64,000 nt of DNA from Providencia alcalifaciens (GTDB lineage Bacteria; Pseudomonadota; Gammaproteobacteria; Enterobacterales; Enterobacteriaceae), in NCBI RefSeq assembly GCF_020271745.1, contig NZ_CP084296.1, forward strand, positions 4,092,001 to 4,156,000, in the 5' to 3' direction. Below the pieces are notes generated by a model that was not told where the DNA came from, made no database searches, and was given only the letters and a program-made list of their open reading frames with translations. Of the stretch, positions 1-10,397 are shown piece by piece (position 1 is the stretch's first letter; each line of letters opens with the position of its first letter). Position numbers and translations under genes: made by a program.

Positions 1-561
<561 letters not shown>

Positions 562-589
562 TACAAACTTTTGTAATTAATCAGATTTT

Positions 590-624
590 TATCTGCTAAT
601 TTTCCTAATAAAAATTAGCAGATA
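590..624 (+). terminator. Hairpin after hemF, possible terminator
   Basis: A 14-bp perfect AT-rich inverted repeat (590-603 with 611-624, 7-nt loop) lies 28 bases after the hemF stop. No T-run follows it on either strand (a T-run precedes it on the plus strand), so it may be a stability hairpin rather than an intrinsic terminator. Confidence 0.45.
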
Positions 625-710
625 CTGATTTAATTGCTTAGTTATCATATAGTTACAATAAAATCACAACCGTTTATGATTCCATTTCGTCAAACAAAAT
701 GGAGTTATAA

Positions 711-1841
711 ATGAATCAAATACTTGGTCGTTCACTATTATCACCTAGCTTAATCTCTCACTTCTATCAAGAAAGCCAATGCAATGATTTAAAATCGACC
801 TTATTTCATATCAATGACATTATGAGCCGGACTTACACAGAAGAAGATGCGAGCTATCAACGTCAATTATTGGCTAATGCTTGTAACATCACTGGTGGCA
901 CCTACAACCGAGTGATCCGTGATGCCCAGCAACGCGTAGAAAATTACACTCATAACCACTCTAGCCTACCTATTTGTCGCCGCGAAGAAATGCCAGCTGA
1001 TGAGCATATGGCACATAACGATTTTGCCGTTATTATGCGAGAAGAGGATAAAGTAGCACCGACGGTACCAGCACACCGCGTGTTCGATGCTATTGGGCTG
1101 ATCCGCTCATTCCTTAAGGAGAAACTCAATATTGATCAGATGTTTGGTTGTGATGCTGATATCAATGCGGTTATCCACTATGACAAAAACTACTCCAATG
1201 CATTTTGGAATTCTCAAGCTATTTTCTTTGGGGATGGTGATGGAACTGTTTTTGGCCCGTTCTACAACGATATTGACATAATCGCTCATGAACTTGCTCA
1301 TGGATACATTAGCTCACAAGCTGATTTTAACTATGTCAATCAATCCGGTGCGTTAAATGAATCGGTCGCTGACGTTTTAGGGATGATGACAAAGCAATAT
1401 GTTCAAAAACAAACTGTGCAACAGTCCAACTGGTTACTGGGAGAAAACTTATTTATTGATAAGAAAAAGGGGCCTGCATTACGCTCAATGAAAGAGCCGG
1501 GCACCGCTTACTATTTCACTAAATCAAACAATGATCCACAAGTGGGACATATGCAGCAATATCGCGATTTACCTCGCTATGTGGATAATGGCGGTGTGCA
1601 TATTAACTCAGGAATTCCAAACAAAGCCTTCTATTTACTGGCAACAAGATTGGGCGGTTATTCTTGGGAAGTGGCAGGGAAAATCTGGGTCGCCGCAGTG
1701 TCGGATCCAAACGTATCAAATACGGCAACCTTTATTGAATTTGCTCAGGCAACAATTCGTTCAGCGAAAAACCTGTTTGGTGATCAAATTGAATTGGCAA
1801 CTCGCCAAAGCTGGCTAGATGTTGGGTTACGTGTTCAATAA
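711..1841 (+). CDS. Protealysin-like M4 (thermolysin family) zinc metallopeptidase
   Basis: This 376-residue protein has the M4 zinc site HELAH at residues 193-197, the third ligand region ALNESVADV with Glu217, and the substrate-binding/catalytic His297 in GGVHINSGIPNKAFY. Before the site lies HYDKNYSNAFW, typical of M4 enzymes. The N-terminal ~100 residues look like the short propeptide of protealysin-type members. I see no Sec signal peptide, so the protein is either cytoplasmic or released by a non-Sec route, as discussed for protealysin. GGAG at 701-704 precedes the ATG by 6 bases. No gene for an emfourin-like inhibitor, often found beside protealysin genes, is adjacent. The family is certain; the substrate is unknown. 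Confidence 0.88.
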   Translation: MNQILGRSLLSPSLISHFYQESQCNDLKSTLFHINDIMSRTYTEEDASYQRQLLANACNITGGTYNRVIRDAQQRVENYTHNHSSLPICRREEMPADEHMAHNDFAVIMREEDKVAPTVPAHRVFDAIGLIRSFLKEKLNIDQMFGCDADINAVIHYDKNYSNAFWNSQAIFFGDGDGTVFGPFYNDIDIIAHELAHGYISSQADFNYVNQSGALNESVADVLGMMTKQYVQKQTVQQSNWLLGENLFIDKKKGPALRSMKEPGTAYYFTKSNNDPQVGHMQQYRDLPRYVDNGGVHINSGIPNKAFYLLATRLGGYSWEVAGKIWVAAVSDPNVSNTATFIEFAQATIRSAKNLFGDQIELATRQSWLDVGLRVQ

Positions 1842-1925
1842 AAATGAAGTGTAATAAGTGAGTTACATACCATTGTCGGCCCATAAAGAGGCTGACTTTT
1901 ATCTAAAACTTTGATCTAAAATCAT

Positions 1926-1978
1926 AATAAAAAAGGCCAAGTACAAACGAGTTTCAGGTAACTCATCCTCAGCCTTTT
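1926..1978 (-). terminator. Terminator of rluF
   Basis: On the minus strand a nested hairpin (outer arms 972-978 and 931-937 plus 1000, inner arms 960-964 and 949-953 plus 1000) is followed by a T-rich run, just after the rluF stop. It faces the 3' end of the convergent peptidase gene. Confidence 0.6.
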
Positions 1979-2014
1979 CTCACTTCACTATCTTTTATTT
2001 TGTCATTTGCCCAA

Positions 2015-2893
2015 TTAACGTTTTTTCTTTTTACGTCCTGGCTGGGTAAATTTCTTTTTCGGTGGTTCCGCATTTGCTTTCGGCTTTTGACTACCTGTGC
2101 CTTGTTTTCCTGCGGCCTTCCCACTGCCACTACGTACTTGAGGTTTTGCCGCTTTTTTAGGCTTAACATCTGACTCTGATTTTTCAATCAAATTAAACAG
2201 CTCGATAAGCTCATCATCAGTTAAATCACGCCACTCACCTACAGGAATACCTGTAAGCCTTACATTCATAATCCGCACTCGTTCTAACTTCGTGACTTCG
2301 TAACCAAAATGTTCGGTCATACGGCGAATTTGGCGGTTTAAACCTTGAACCAGCGTAATACGGAAAACAAACGGCGCCTCTTTTTTGACTTTACATTTCT
2401 TAGTCATGGTACCGAGAATTGGCACACCAGCACCCATACCACGAATAAATTCATCGGTCACCGGCTTGTTTACAGTAACGATGTACTCTTTCTCGTGGTC
2501 ATTACCCGCACGTAAGATTTTATTCACTAAATCGCCGTGGTTCGTCAGGAAGATCAAACCTTGAGAGTCTTTATCTAAGCGGCCAATTGGGAAAATGCGG
2601 GTACTGTGATTCACATAGTCCACAATATTATCTTTTTCGCCACTTTCAGTGGTGCTGACAATCCCAACAGGCTTATTCAACGCGATCAAGACTAAATCTT
2701 CTTCGTTGCGTGGTTCAATTAACTGCCCATTGACCTTGACCACGTCTCCCGCAGAAACTTGATCGCCAATACCTGCACGTTTACCGTTAATGAACACATT
2801 ACCTTGCTCGATATAACGATCAGCCTCACGTCTAGAGCAGATACCGCTCTCGCTAATGTATTTATTCAGGCGTGTGGTTGAATTGATTTCCAT
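2015..2893 (-). CDS. rluF: 23S rRNA pseudouridine synthase RluF
   Basis: The protein has 292 residues: an S4 RNA-binding domain at about 7-55 (starting [19 protein letters not shown]), then the RsuA/RluB/E/F catalytic domain with [10 protein letters not shown], placing the catalytic Asp at residue 107. The C-terminus is a long basic Lys/Arg-rich tail ending RKKKKR. RluF modifies U2604 of 23S rRNA in E. coli. The closeness of the N-terminal sequence to RluF, rather than RluB or RluE, supports the name. It is transcribed alone, between terminators on both sides. Confidence 0.92.
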   Translation of the reverse strand: MEINSTTRLNKYISESGICSRREADRYIEQGNVFINGKRAGIGDQVSAGDVVKVNGQLIEPRNEEDLVLIALNKPVGIVSTTESGEKDNIVDYVNHSTRIFPIGRLDKDSQGLIFLTNHGDLVNKILRAGNDHEKEYIVTVNKPVTDEFIRGMGAGVPILGTMTKKCKVKKEAPFVFRITLVQGLNRQIRRMTEHFGYEVTKLERVRIMNVRLTGIPVGEWRDLTDDELIELFNLIEKSESDVKPKKAAKPQVRSGSGKAAGKQGTGSQKPKANAEPPKKKFTQPGRKKKKR

Positions 2894-2954
2894 GGTTTTC
2901 CTCAGTCATTAAAACAACTTAAATTTTAGGGCTGTGGCGAGCTAATAAATAATA

Positions 2955-2991
2955 GTAAAAAGCCGTAACAACATAATCGGGTTACGGCTTT
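2955..2991 (-). terminator. Terminator of der
   Basis: An 11-bp perfect stem (2959-2969 with 2981-2991) is followed on the minus strand by a run of T. It lies 30 bases past the der stop, a classic intrinsic terminator. Confidence 0.88.
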
Positions 2992-3020
2992 AGTCTGTTT
3001 ATCGCGCTAACAGTTGGCGA

Positions 3021-4499
3021 TTAGCGTTTTTTCAAGTGCTGCATCAGACGCTTACGTTTACGTAACTGGGTTGGCGTCAATTTATTTTTCTTATCTGCAT
3101 ATGGGTTTTCACCCTCTTTAAACAGAATACGAATTGGCGTTCCCATCACATTTAATGAACGACGGAAATAGTTCATTAAATAACGTTTATAGCTATCTGG
3201 TAAATCAGAAACTTGGTTACCGTGGATCACAACGATTGGTGGGTTATGACCCCCCGCATGCGCATACTTCATCTTCACGCGGCGACCACGGATCAATGGT
3301 GGTTGGTGTTCATCTTCTGCCATTTTCATAATACGCGTTAATAGCGCAGTACCAACACGACGAGTCGCTGACTCATACGCTTCTTGTACAGATTCAAACA
3401 AGTTACCCACGCCGCTACCATGTAGCGCAGAGATAAAGTGAATACGGGCGAAATCCACAAAACCAAGACGCAGTTCCAGCATATCTTTTACATGCTCGCG
3501 ATCTTCAGGCTTCATGCCATCCCATTTATTCACTGCAATCACTAATGAACGACCTGCGTTCAAAATGAATCCTAGTAACGATAAATCTTGATCAGAGATA
3601 CCTTCACGGGCATCGATAACCAGCAAGACAACGTTAGCATCTTCAATTGCTTGCAGCGTTTTAATAACTGAGAATTTCTCTACAGTTTCAGTTACCTTAC
3701 CGCGCTTACGCACCCCAGCGGTATCGATGAGAATATATTCACGCTCATCACGCTCCATTGGGATATAAATACTGTCACGAGTGGTTCCCGGCATATCAAA
3801 CACGACCACACGGTCTTCACCGAGAATACGGTTAGTCAGGGTAGATTTGCCCACATTTGGACGCCCTACGATAGCCAGTTTTATTGGCAATGTGCTCGGG
3901 TCGAAATCATCTTCTTCGTCTTCGGAGAATTCGCCTTCTGCTTCCAGCTCTGCCCAATAAGCAGCATTCGCTTCTTCGTCAGTAAGTTCGACTTCTTCGT
4001 CTTCAACCTCGATAAAAGGCTTTAAAGAGTGCTCAATTAACTGAGTAACACCACGACCATGAGAGGCGGCAATAGGGTAAATTTCCCCAAGACCCAGTGA
4101 ATAGAAATCACCAACAACAATATTGGCATCAATACCATCAGTTTTGTTGGCAACTAAATACGTTTTTTTCTTGCGGCTGCGTAAGTGCTTAGCGATGCCT
4201 TCATCTGCTGGCATCAAGCCTGCTCTTGCATCTACCATGAAGAGAACAACGTCAGCCTCTTCAATCGCTTGAAGCGACTGAGCCGCCATATGGGTTTCTA
4301 CGCCCTCTTCTGTACCATCGATACCACCAGTGTCGATAATAATAAATTCGTGCCCTTCAACTTCTGCACGACCATATTTACGATCACGGGTCAGACCGGG
4401 AAAGTCCGCTACAAGTGCGTCACGGGTACGGGTTAATCGGTTAAATAACGTGGATTTTCCTACGTTTGGACGCCCAACCAGCGCTACGACGGGTATCAT
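3021..4499 (-). CDS. der: Ribosome-assembly GTPase Der (EngA)
   Basis: The protein has 492 residues with two tandem GTPase domains. Each carries the P-loop GRPNVGKST (about residues 8-16 and 212-220) and a DxPG switch (DFPGLTRD and DMPGTTRDS); NKTD and NKWD are the base-recognition motifs. An acidic linker rich in Glu/Asp separates the domains, and a KH-like domain with a basic tail ([13 protein letters not shown]) ends the protein. Der acts in 50S subunit maturation and is essential. It follows bamB, the order seen in E. coli, but a terminator lies between them, so separate transcription is possible. Confidence 0.97.
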   Translation of the reverse strand: MIPVVALVGRPNVGKSTLFNRLTRTRDALVADFPGLTRDRKYGRAEVEGHEFIIIDTGGIDGTEEGVETHMAAQSLQAIEEADVVLFMVDARAGLMPADEGIAKHLRSRKKKTYLVANKTDGIDANIVVGDFYSLGLGEIYPIAASHGRGVTQLIEHSLKPFIEVEDEEVELTDEEANAAYWAELEAEGEFSEDEEDDFDPSTLPIKLAIVGRPNVGKSTLTNRILGEDRVVVFDMPGTTRDSIYIPMERDEREYILIDTAGVRKRGKVTETVEKFSVIKTLQAIEDANVVLLVIDAREGISDQDLSLLGFILNAGRSLVIAVNKWDGMKPEDREHVKDMLELRLGFVDFARIHFISALHGSGVGNLFESVQEAYESATRRVGTALLTRIMKMAEDEHQPPLIRGRRVKMKYAHAGGHNPPIVVIHGNQVSDLPDSYKRYLMNYFRRSLNVMGTPIRILFKEGENPYADKKNKLTPTQLRKRKRLMQHLKKR

Positions 4500-4556
4500 T
4501 CTTCAGTGCCTCACAACTTTAATTAACTAATAGAATTCTGAGGCTAAACTCAGAAA

Positions 4557-4592
4557 ACAAAAAAACGAAACGGCCCCTGTATTCAGGAACCG
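4557..4592 (-). terminator. Terminator of bamB
   Basis: A 9-bp stem (4584-4592 with 4571-4579, two G-T wobbles on the minus strand, 4-nt loop) is followed by a T-rich run on the minus strand, between bamB and der. Confidence 0.8.
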
Positions 4593-4628
4593 CTTATTTT
4601 ATCGATAAATTGTCTGCTTGTCAGAAAA

Positions 4629-5801
4629 TTAACGTGTTAACAGGTAAACTGTTCCGTTTCTTGTCTGAACCATCAGTTTATCACTCGCAATCACAGGGCG
4701 ACTGTGGATCCCTGAACTATTCAGTTTATTTTGAGCCACAAAACCTCCGGTGCTGGTATCTAACCAGTGCAGATAACCTTCTTTGTCACCCACAACAATA
4801 TAGCCGTTATAAACTTCTGGCGCAGATAATCCACGGTTCAGTAATTGATCTTGAGTCCATAATGTCACGCCGTCGCTCTTACGAACAGCCAGCACGCGGT
4901 CGGTTTGGTCAACTAAATACAGGGTATCACCCGATAACACCATATCATTGATGGAGCCTAAATCACGCTTCCATAACATTTGACCAGAACGCATGTCCAG
5001 AGCTGCCAATGTGCCGTTATAGGCAATTGCGTACACTTTGCCATCATCAATCACAGGCGTCATATCCACATCGTTCAGACGACCAATTTCTGTTGAACTG
5101 GTGACTAAAGAGATACGTTGTTGCCAAATCAATTGACCTTGAGACAGCAGGACTGCACTCACTCGACCGTTATCACCGCCGACGATAGCCGCACCGAATG
5201 CAACCGCAGGCGCAGATTCACCACGTAATGACAGTGATGGCGTATCCATATTCACTGTCCACTTAATCGCGCCTGTCGCTGTATCCAGCGCTTGCAATTG
5301 ACCATTGCTAGTGTGGATAATCACCATATCGCCACTCACGACAGGCTTGGACAAGGCTTCGCCTGCCACTTCCACATCCCACAACACTTCACCATTTTCT
5401 TTATTTAGCGCAATAACTGTACCACGCTCAGTACCGATGAAAATTTTGTCATCAGAAATGGTCAAGCCACCAGACAGTAACGCAGATAAATTGGCAGAAA
5501 GAAAACCAGTACGTTTTGATAAATCGACAGACCACAGTTCTTTACCGCTATCAAGTTCTAGCGCTTTAACTAAGCCTTTACGATCTGCAGCGTAAATTGC
5601 AGAACCATCCCACACAGGAGAAAGTTCAGAATAGAACTGCTCAACACCATTACCGACGGATTTATCCCAAACAATAGAAGGTGTAAATTGATTCTCAACC
5701 TGTGGTAATGGCGCCATCACAATAGAATCAGTTTCGCTGGAACAACCGGCAAGTAAAGCTGAAGCAACCAGGCCTACCAAAAGAGTTTTGCGCAACTGCA
5801 T
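4629..5801 (-). CDS. bamB: Outer-membrane assembly lipoprotein BamB
   Basis: The 390-residue protein begins with a lipoprotein signal, MQLRKTLLVGLVASALLAGC, with the acylated Cys at residue 20. The rest is a series of PQQ-like beta-propeller repeats, seen as recurring units such as GELLWDVEVAGE-type strands (ALDMRSGQMLWKRDL, RKSDGVTLWTQ). BamB is the periplasm-facing propeller of the BAM complex that folds beta-barrel proteins into the outer membrane. The gene sits 21 bases after yfgM and shares its transcription, as in E. coli. Confidence 0.96.
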   Translation of the reverse strand: MQLRKTLLVGLVASALLAGCSSETDSIVMAPLPQVENQFTPSIVWDKSVGNGVEQFYSELSPVWDGSAIYAADRKGLVKALELDSGKELWSVDLSKRTGFLSANLSALLSGGLTISDDKIFIGTERGTVIALNKENGEVLWDVEVAGEALSKPVVSGDMVIIHTSNGQLQALDTATGAIKWTVNMDTPSLSLRGESAPAVAFGAAIVGGDNGRVSAVLLSQGQLIWQQRISLVTSSTEIGRLNDVDMTPVIDDGKVYAIAYNGTLAALDMRSGQMLWKRDLGSINDMVLSGDTLYLVDQTDRVLAVRKSDGVTLWTQDQLLNRGLSAPEVYNGYIVVGDKEGYLHWLDTSTGGFVAQNKLNSSGIHSRPVIASDKLMVQTRNGTVYLLTR

Positions 5802-5822
5802 AGTGTGTCGTTTCCTTTCTTC

Positions 5823-6446
5823 TTATGAATTAGATACGTTGTTCAATTTCAGAGTCAAAATACCTCTGAGTGATTGAGAACCTTCACTTTCTAACCCCTG
5901 AGTGTATGCCGCTTTAGCGCCGGATTTATCACCCTTATGGAGTAAAGCATCCCCACGAACATCCTGTGCCGTAGCTTGCCATGACTTACCTTGGATCTTA
6001 GCAACAGAGGCGATAGCCGCATCCGCATTACCGAGTGCAAGTTGGATACGCGCTAAACGCAGGTTAATCACATCTTGCAAATCAACGGTTTTTGCTTTAG
6101 CTAATGCATCAGTCAGTGCTTTCTCAGCACCTGCTAAATCGCCTTTATCAGCAAAAACTTGCGCCAGTTCCAGTCCAGTCATTGAACTGTAAACGTCGTT
6201 AGTTTCTGCTGCAAATTTTTGTGCAGCTTGAATACCTTCCGCTGAACCTGAACGTAACTGAGTATTGACGGCTTCGTATTTTGCTGCACTTTCTTGCAAC
6301 ACATTCGACTGGTGTGATTGCCAATAGTTCCAACCAAACACACCACCGACACCAATAACCAGTCCAACCACTAAAGCAACGCCGTTGTTAGCGAAAAAAC
6401 GTTTGATCGCCTCAACTTGATCTTGTTCGTTTGTATAGACTTCCAC
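5823..6446 (-). CDS. yfgM: Inner-membrane TPR protein YfgM, ancillary SecYEG translocon subunit
   Basis: The protein has 207 residues: a short cytoplasmic N-terminus, one membrane segment at about residues 23-43 (NNGVALVVGLVIGVGGVFGW) and a periplasmic alanine-rich helical region of TPR type. In E. coli YfgM associates with SecYEG and PpiD and helps periplasmic chaperone handover. It lies 10 bases after hisS and 21 before bamB, the conserved hisS-yfgM-bamB order. Confidence 0.93.
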   Translation of the reverse strand: MEVYTNEQDQVEAIKRFFANNGVALVVGLVIGVGGVFGWNYWQSHQSNVLQESAAKYEAVNTQLRSGSAEGIQAAQKFAAETNDVYSSMTGLELAQVFADKGDLAGAEKALTDALAKAKTVDLQDVINLRLARIQLALGNADAAIASVAKIQGKSWQATAQDVRGDALLHKGDKSGAKAAYTQGLESEGSQSLRGILTLKLNNVSNS

Positions 6447-6456
6447 TTGTCTCTCC

Positions 6457-7734
6457 TTAACCTAACAGCGCTGCGATACGCGATGCCATTAGTTGCTGTG
6501 AAATAGTTTCTTGCTCACCAGTACGTAAATCTTTCAACGTCACTTGGCTATTATTGATTTCGTCTTCGCCTAAGATCAGAGCAATTTTTGCCCCTTGCTT
6601 ATCAGCACGCGCTAGCTGCTTCTTAAAGTTACCGCCGCCGTGGTTGGTCATTAGGCGCAGGGTAGGTAACTCGTCACGCACTTTTTCAGCCACTAAAAGC
6701 GCTGATTGTTGGCTATTTTCACCAAACGATGCCAAATAAACATCAGCGACCGAAGTGTCTGCAGTAAACTCTGGATTCACTTCTTGAACCAGCAGAACCA
6801 TACGCTCCATACCCATTGCAAATCCAACGGCTGGTGTTGCACGACCGCCCAGTTGTTCAACCAGACCATCATAACGCCCCCCCGCACAGACCGTACCTTG
6901 GGAACCTAACGCAGTTGTCACCCACTCAAATACTGTGCGGTTGTAATAGTCTAAACCGCGCACTAAGCGTTGGTTAACACGGTATTTAATGCCCGCGTTA
7001 TCTAATAATTTGCACAGACCCTCGAAGTGTTCGCGAGATTCCGCGTCCAGATAGTCAAACAGTGCTGGTGCATCATTTAATAATGTTTGAACATCTTGGT
7101 TTTTAGAATCCAAAACACGCAGAGGATTGCTGTACATACGACGCTTGCAGTCTTCATCCAGTTTATCTTTGTGCTGTTCAAGGAAAGCGACTAACGCATC
7201 ACGGTAGTTTGCGCGAGCTTCTAATGAACCGATGGAGTTCAGCTCCAGAGTGACATGCTCGCTGATCCCAAGCGCACGCCACCAGCGCGCTGTCATTAAG
7301 ATCACTTCTGCATCAATATCGGGGCCAGCCAGACCAAATACCTCAGCACCTAGCTGATGGAATTGGCGGTAACGTCCTTTCTGTGGACGCTCATAGCGGA
7401 ACATTGGCCCTAAATACCATAAGCGCTGTTCCTGATTGTACAGCAAACCATGCTCAATACCGGCGCGTACGCAACCTGCGGTATTTTCTGGACGCAGTGT
7501 GAGGCTCTCTTCATTACGGTCGTTGAAGGTATACATCTCTTTTTCAACAACGTCAGTCACTTCACCAATCGCCCGTTTAAATAACGGGGTCTGCTCTACA
7601 ATCGGGGTACGAATTTCGCTAAAACCATAACCCTGTAAAATATTTTTCAATGTTGCTTCGATTTTTTGCCACACTCGAGTATCTGCTGGCAAGTAGTCAT
7701 TCATGCCTCGGATGGCTTGGATATTTTTTCCCAC
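6457..7734 (-). CDS. hisS: Histidyl-tRNA synthetase
   Basis: The protein has 425 residues. It starts with the typical [10 protein letters not shown] and shows class II motif 2 around [21 protein letters not shown] and the histidine-specific [15 protein letters not shown]. The glycine-rich motif 3 is GFAMGMERM. The C-terminal anticodon-binding domain ends at [10 protein letters not shown]. It charges tRNA-His in the cytoplasm. The gene heads the hisS-yfgM-bamB unit and is preceded by the two terminators of ispG, so it probably has its own promoter in the ~135-base gap. Confidence 0.97.
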   Translation of the reverse strand: MGKNIQAIRGMNDYLPADTRVWQKIEATLKNILQGYGFSEIRTPIVEQTPLFKRAIGEVTDVVEKEMYTFNDRNEESLTLRPENTAGCVRAGIEHGLLYNQEQRLWYLGPMFRYERPQKGRYRQFHQLGAEVFGLAGPDIDAEVILMTARWWRALGISEHVTLELNSIGSLEARANYRDALVAFLEQHKDKLDEDCKRRMYSNPLRVLDSKNQDVQTLLNDAPALFDYLDAESREHFEGLCKLLDNAGIKYRVNQRLVRGLDYYNRTVFEWVTTALGSQGTVCAGGRYDGLVEQLGGRATPAVGFAMGMERMVLLVQEVNPEFTADTSVADVYLASFGENSQQSALLVAEKVRDELPTLRLMTNHGGGNFKKQLARADKQGAKIALILGEDEINNSQVTLKDLRTGEQETISQQLMASRIAALLG

Positions 7735-7870
7735 TTTATTTCTCTATTTTCAGAATTACATAAGGTCGATTATAAGAGCGAAATGTCATCAGGTTCAATC
7801 AACAAACTGCAAATCCACTATGGAATCGGGAATTATCTGTTGATTTTGGTCGCTATGGCGTAATTTTAAG

Positions 7871-7905
7871 AAAAAATGACCGTGATTAACACTGCTAATC
7901 ACGGT
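7871..7905 (-). terminator. Second terminator after ispG
   Basis: A 10-bp perfect stem (7879-7888 with 7896-7905) is followed by CATTTTTT on the minus strand. It backs up the hairpin at 7912-7940. Confidence 0.8.
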
Positions 7906-7911
7906 GATAAA

Positions 7912-7940
7912 TAAAAAACTGACTCATGATGAGCCAGTTT
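7912..7940 (-). terminator. First terminator after ispG
   Basis: A near-palindromic stem (7916-7927 with 7929-7940, one internal mismatch) is followed by TTTTTT-like sequence on the minus strand, 8 bases past the ispG stop. Confidence 0.82.
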
Positions 7941-7947
7941 CTAAATA

Positions 7948-9069
7948 TTATTTCTCTATCTGATTAATATTTATTCGCATGCTTTCGTCTAGCATTGCCG
8001 CTTTGGCTCGAATTTTAGCTTCTAGCTGATCAATGATGTTGTTATTATCAAAGCGCTCTTTTTGACGAATACCATCTTCGTAGAATCCGCTCTTGGTTTT
8101 CGCACCCGCGACACCCAATGTGGACACTTCAGCTTCACCGGGACCGTTCACTACACAACCGATGATAGACACATCCATTGGCGTGATAATGTCTTCAAGT
8201 CGCTGCTCTAACGCGTTCACCGTGCCAATCACGTCAAATTCTTGGCGTGAGCATGTTGGGCAAGCAATAAAGTTGATGCCACGGGAACGAATACGCAGTG
8301 ACTTCAGAATATCGAAGCCCACTTTGACTTCTTCAACGGGATCCGCGGCAAGAGAAATACGCAGTGTATCCCCAATGCCTTCAGAGAGCAGCATACCTAA
8401 ACCAATAGCTGACTTCACGGAACCTGAGCGTGCACCACCCGCTTCAGTAATACCTAGATGAAGTGGTTGGTCAATTTTTTGAGCCAGTAGACGATAAGAG
8501 CCCACGGCAAGGAATACATCAGAGGCTTTCACACTGACTTTAAATTGATCAAAGTTCAATCTATCCAGAATATCCACATGACGCATGGCGGATTCAACCA
8601 ACGCTTCTGGTGTCGGTTCACCGTATTTTTCTTGGATATCTTTTTCCAGCGAGCCGCCATTCACGCCAATACGAATAGGAATATTGTAATGACGAGCGCA
8701 GTCAACCACTTGGCGAATTCGCTCTTCGCTACCGATATTTCCCGGGTTAATACGCAGGCAATCAACACCATATTCTGCCACTTTTAAGGCAATACGGTAA
8801 TCGAAGTGGATATCTGCGACCAAAGGGACATTGACTTGCTGTTTGATTAATTTAAAGGCTTCTGCGGCATCCATCGTGGGTACCGATACGCGCACAATAT
8901 CCACTCCAACACGTTCAAGGGCTTGAATTTGGCGGACAGTCGCTTCGACATCGGTTGTACGGGTATTGGTCATTGATTGAACAGCGATAGGTGCGCCGTC
9001 GCCAACAGGAACATTACCGACATAAATACGGGTGGATTTGCGTCTTTTGATTGGTGATTCGTTATGCAT
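7948..9069 (-). CDS. ispG: 4-hydroxy-3-methylbut-2-enyl diphosphate synthase
   Basis: The protein has 373 residues. The N-terminal TIM-barrel part contains [19 protein letters not shown]; the C-terminal Fe-S part carries the [4Fe-4S] ligands in [13 protein letters not shown] and [13 protein letters not shown]. IspG carries out the penultimate step of the MEP isoprenoid pathway, converting MEcPP to HMBPP, and is therefore a client of the Isc machinery encoded further along this window. It follows rodZ in the conserved order. Confidence 0.97.
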   Translation of the reverse strand: MHNESPIKRRKSTRIYVGNVPVGDGAPIAVQSMTNTRTTDVEATVRQIQALERVGVDIVRVSVPTMDAAEAFKLIKQQVNVPLVADIHFDYRIALKVAEYGVDCLRINPGNIGSEERIRQVVDCARHYNIPIRIGVNGGSLEKDIQEKYGEPTPEALVESAMRHVDILDRLNFDQFKVSVKASDVFLAVGSYRLLAQKIDQPLHLGITEAGGARSGSVKSAIGLGMLLSEGIGDTLRISLAADPVEEVKVGFDILKSLRIRSRGINFIACPTCSRQEFDVIGTVNALEQRLEDIITPMDVSIIGCVVNGPGEAEVSTLGVAGAKTKSGFYEDGIRQKERFDNNNIIDQLEAKIRAKAAMLDESMRININQIEK

Positions 9070-9180
9070 TTTTATTTAATTCTCCGAACATCCATGTGCT
9101 CATTTTAATACCATGGCGCTCTTTAATATCATGGCATAGTGTACGGTCATTGCTTTAACGCGACCCACTATACACAAGAA

Positions 9181-9227
9181 AGCAAACTATAAACTATCAC
9201 AAAGAGTGTTTTAGGATATAGTTTGCT
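9181..9227 (-). terminator. Hairpin between rodZ and ispG
   Basis: Arms 9181-9191 and 9217-9227 are a perfect 11-bp inverted repeat with a 25-nt loop, 20 bases after the rodZ stop. The run following it on the minus strand (TTTCTT) is short, so it may be a weak terminator. Confidence 0.55.
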
Positions 9228-9247
9228 TCTTTAATTTCGTAATATTT

Positions 9248-10198
9248 TTATGCTTCTGGCAACTTAAATTTCGCGGAACGTTTCGCTTTGATGAAACGGC
9301 TTAAATCAACGTTTTTACCTTGGAACGCCACAATCACATTGGCTGGTGCACCGATGTTTAAACGATAAGGTTGCGCACCATTAAGCTCTAATTTATCACC
9401 GCTATTTTTCATGCCGCTAAATAAAACTTTATTATTTGCGTCACGAATTTCTAACCAACATTGACCAGAGAAACTTAACGTTAAACCATTACCTGTTGTA
9501 ACTGGCATCTCCGTTGTTTCAGGGGCATCAGTTTGGGCTCTATCTACAGAAGGCGTTGTTTGCGGCGCATTTGGCAGCGGGATAGTTTTTACACCTTCTG
9601 CGTCAGTATTCGTTGCTGGTTGAGTGTCCGTCAATACAGGTGCAGGGTCGACCTGCGGATCGGTTTGCACAGCGCTATTGTCAGTTGCAAGTGGCATATC
9701 AACCGCAATATTATTTACGGGTTCGCTACTATTTTGTTGAACCAATGCTTCATTTTGGTTCGCCATCGTTAACAGGTCTTTCTGTTGCGCATTGTGCTCT
9801 TGCCACCACCAAATACCCACCATAGCAATCAGCACAATGACTATCAGCCACGTCAGTTTCATTAGCCAACCTTCGCGTTTTTTACGCTTTTTACCTAATG
9901 AGTAGCTTTGCATTGGGGAAACATTGGAAGACTGCGCGGGAACATCACTTTTTAAGAGTGTGTTAATATCGTTTTCAGAAATTCCGACCATTCGTGCATA
10001 CAGACGAATATAACCACGTAAAAACGTTGGCTCTACGCCCGCAGGATGAATATCTTGTTCTATTTCCTTTACCGTACTCACTTTAAGACACAGTCGCTCC
10101 GCAACCGTTTCTTGAGTTAGTCCCATACGCTCACGCGCTCGGGATAATAATTGCCCTACAGTGATAGAAGTTTGTTCGGTATTATTTTCGATAGTCAT
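9248..10198 (-). CDS. rodZ: Cytoskeletal anchor protein RodZ
   Basis: The protein has 316 residues. It has an N-terminal Cro/CI-type helix-turn-helix (GQLLSRARERMGLTQETVAE onward, about residues 16-80), a basic stretch KKRKKR, a membrane segment at about 112-132 (WLMKLTWLIVIVLIAMVGIW), a Pro/Thr-rich periplasmic linker and a C-terminal beta-rich DUF4115 domain (LTLSFSGQCWLEIRD). RodZ links MreB filaments to the elongation machinery and sets rod shape. The rlmN-rodZ-ispG-hisS order is conserved in enterobacteria. Confidence 0.95.
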   Translation of the reverse strand: MTIENNTEQTSITVGQLLSRARERMGLTQETVAERLCLKVSTVKEIEQDIHPAGVEPTFLRGYIRLYARMVGISENDINTLLKSDVPAQSSNVSPMQSYSLGKKRKKREGWLMKLTWLIVIVLIAMVGIWWWQEHNAQQKDLLTMANQNEALVQQNSSEPVNNIAVDMPLATDNSAVQTDPQVDPAPVLTDTQPATNTDAEGVKTIPLPNAPQTTPSVDRAQTDAPETTEMPVTTGNGLTLSFSGQCWLEIRDANNKVLFSGMKNSGDKLELNGAQPYRLNIGAPANVIVAFQGKNVDLSRFIKAKRSAKFKLPEA

Positions 10199-10328
10199 TA
10201 GCTGGCAACACTATTTCCAAGTTTAATTAATATAAAGCAGATTTCTCGCTACTTTACCCGTCTGATTACGTCATAATTTCCAACAACAATAGAGAAGATA
10301 TGCCGCTTTAATTATTGTAGGCGAACCA

Positions 10329-10356
10329 GGGCGTTTTGCCTAACCATAAAACGCCC
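10329..10356 (-). terminator. Hairpin between rlmN and rodZ
   Basis: A 9-bp GC-containing stem (10329-10337 with 10348-10356) lies 42 bases past the rlmN stop. No good T-run follows on the minus strand, so termination is uncertain. Confidence 0.45.
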
Positions 10357-10397
10357 CGTGTTATAACCTAACTCACTGATTACATATTATCTATATA

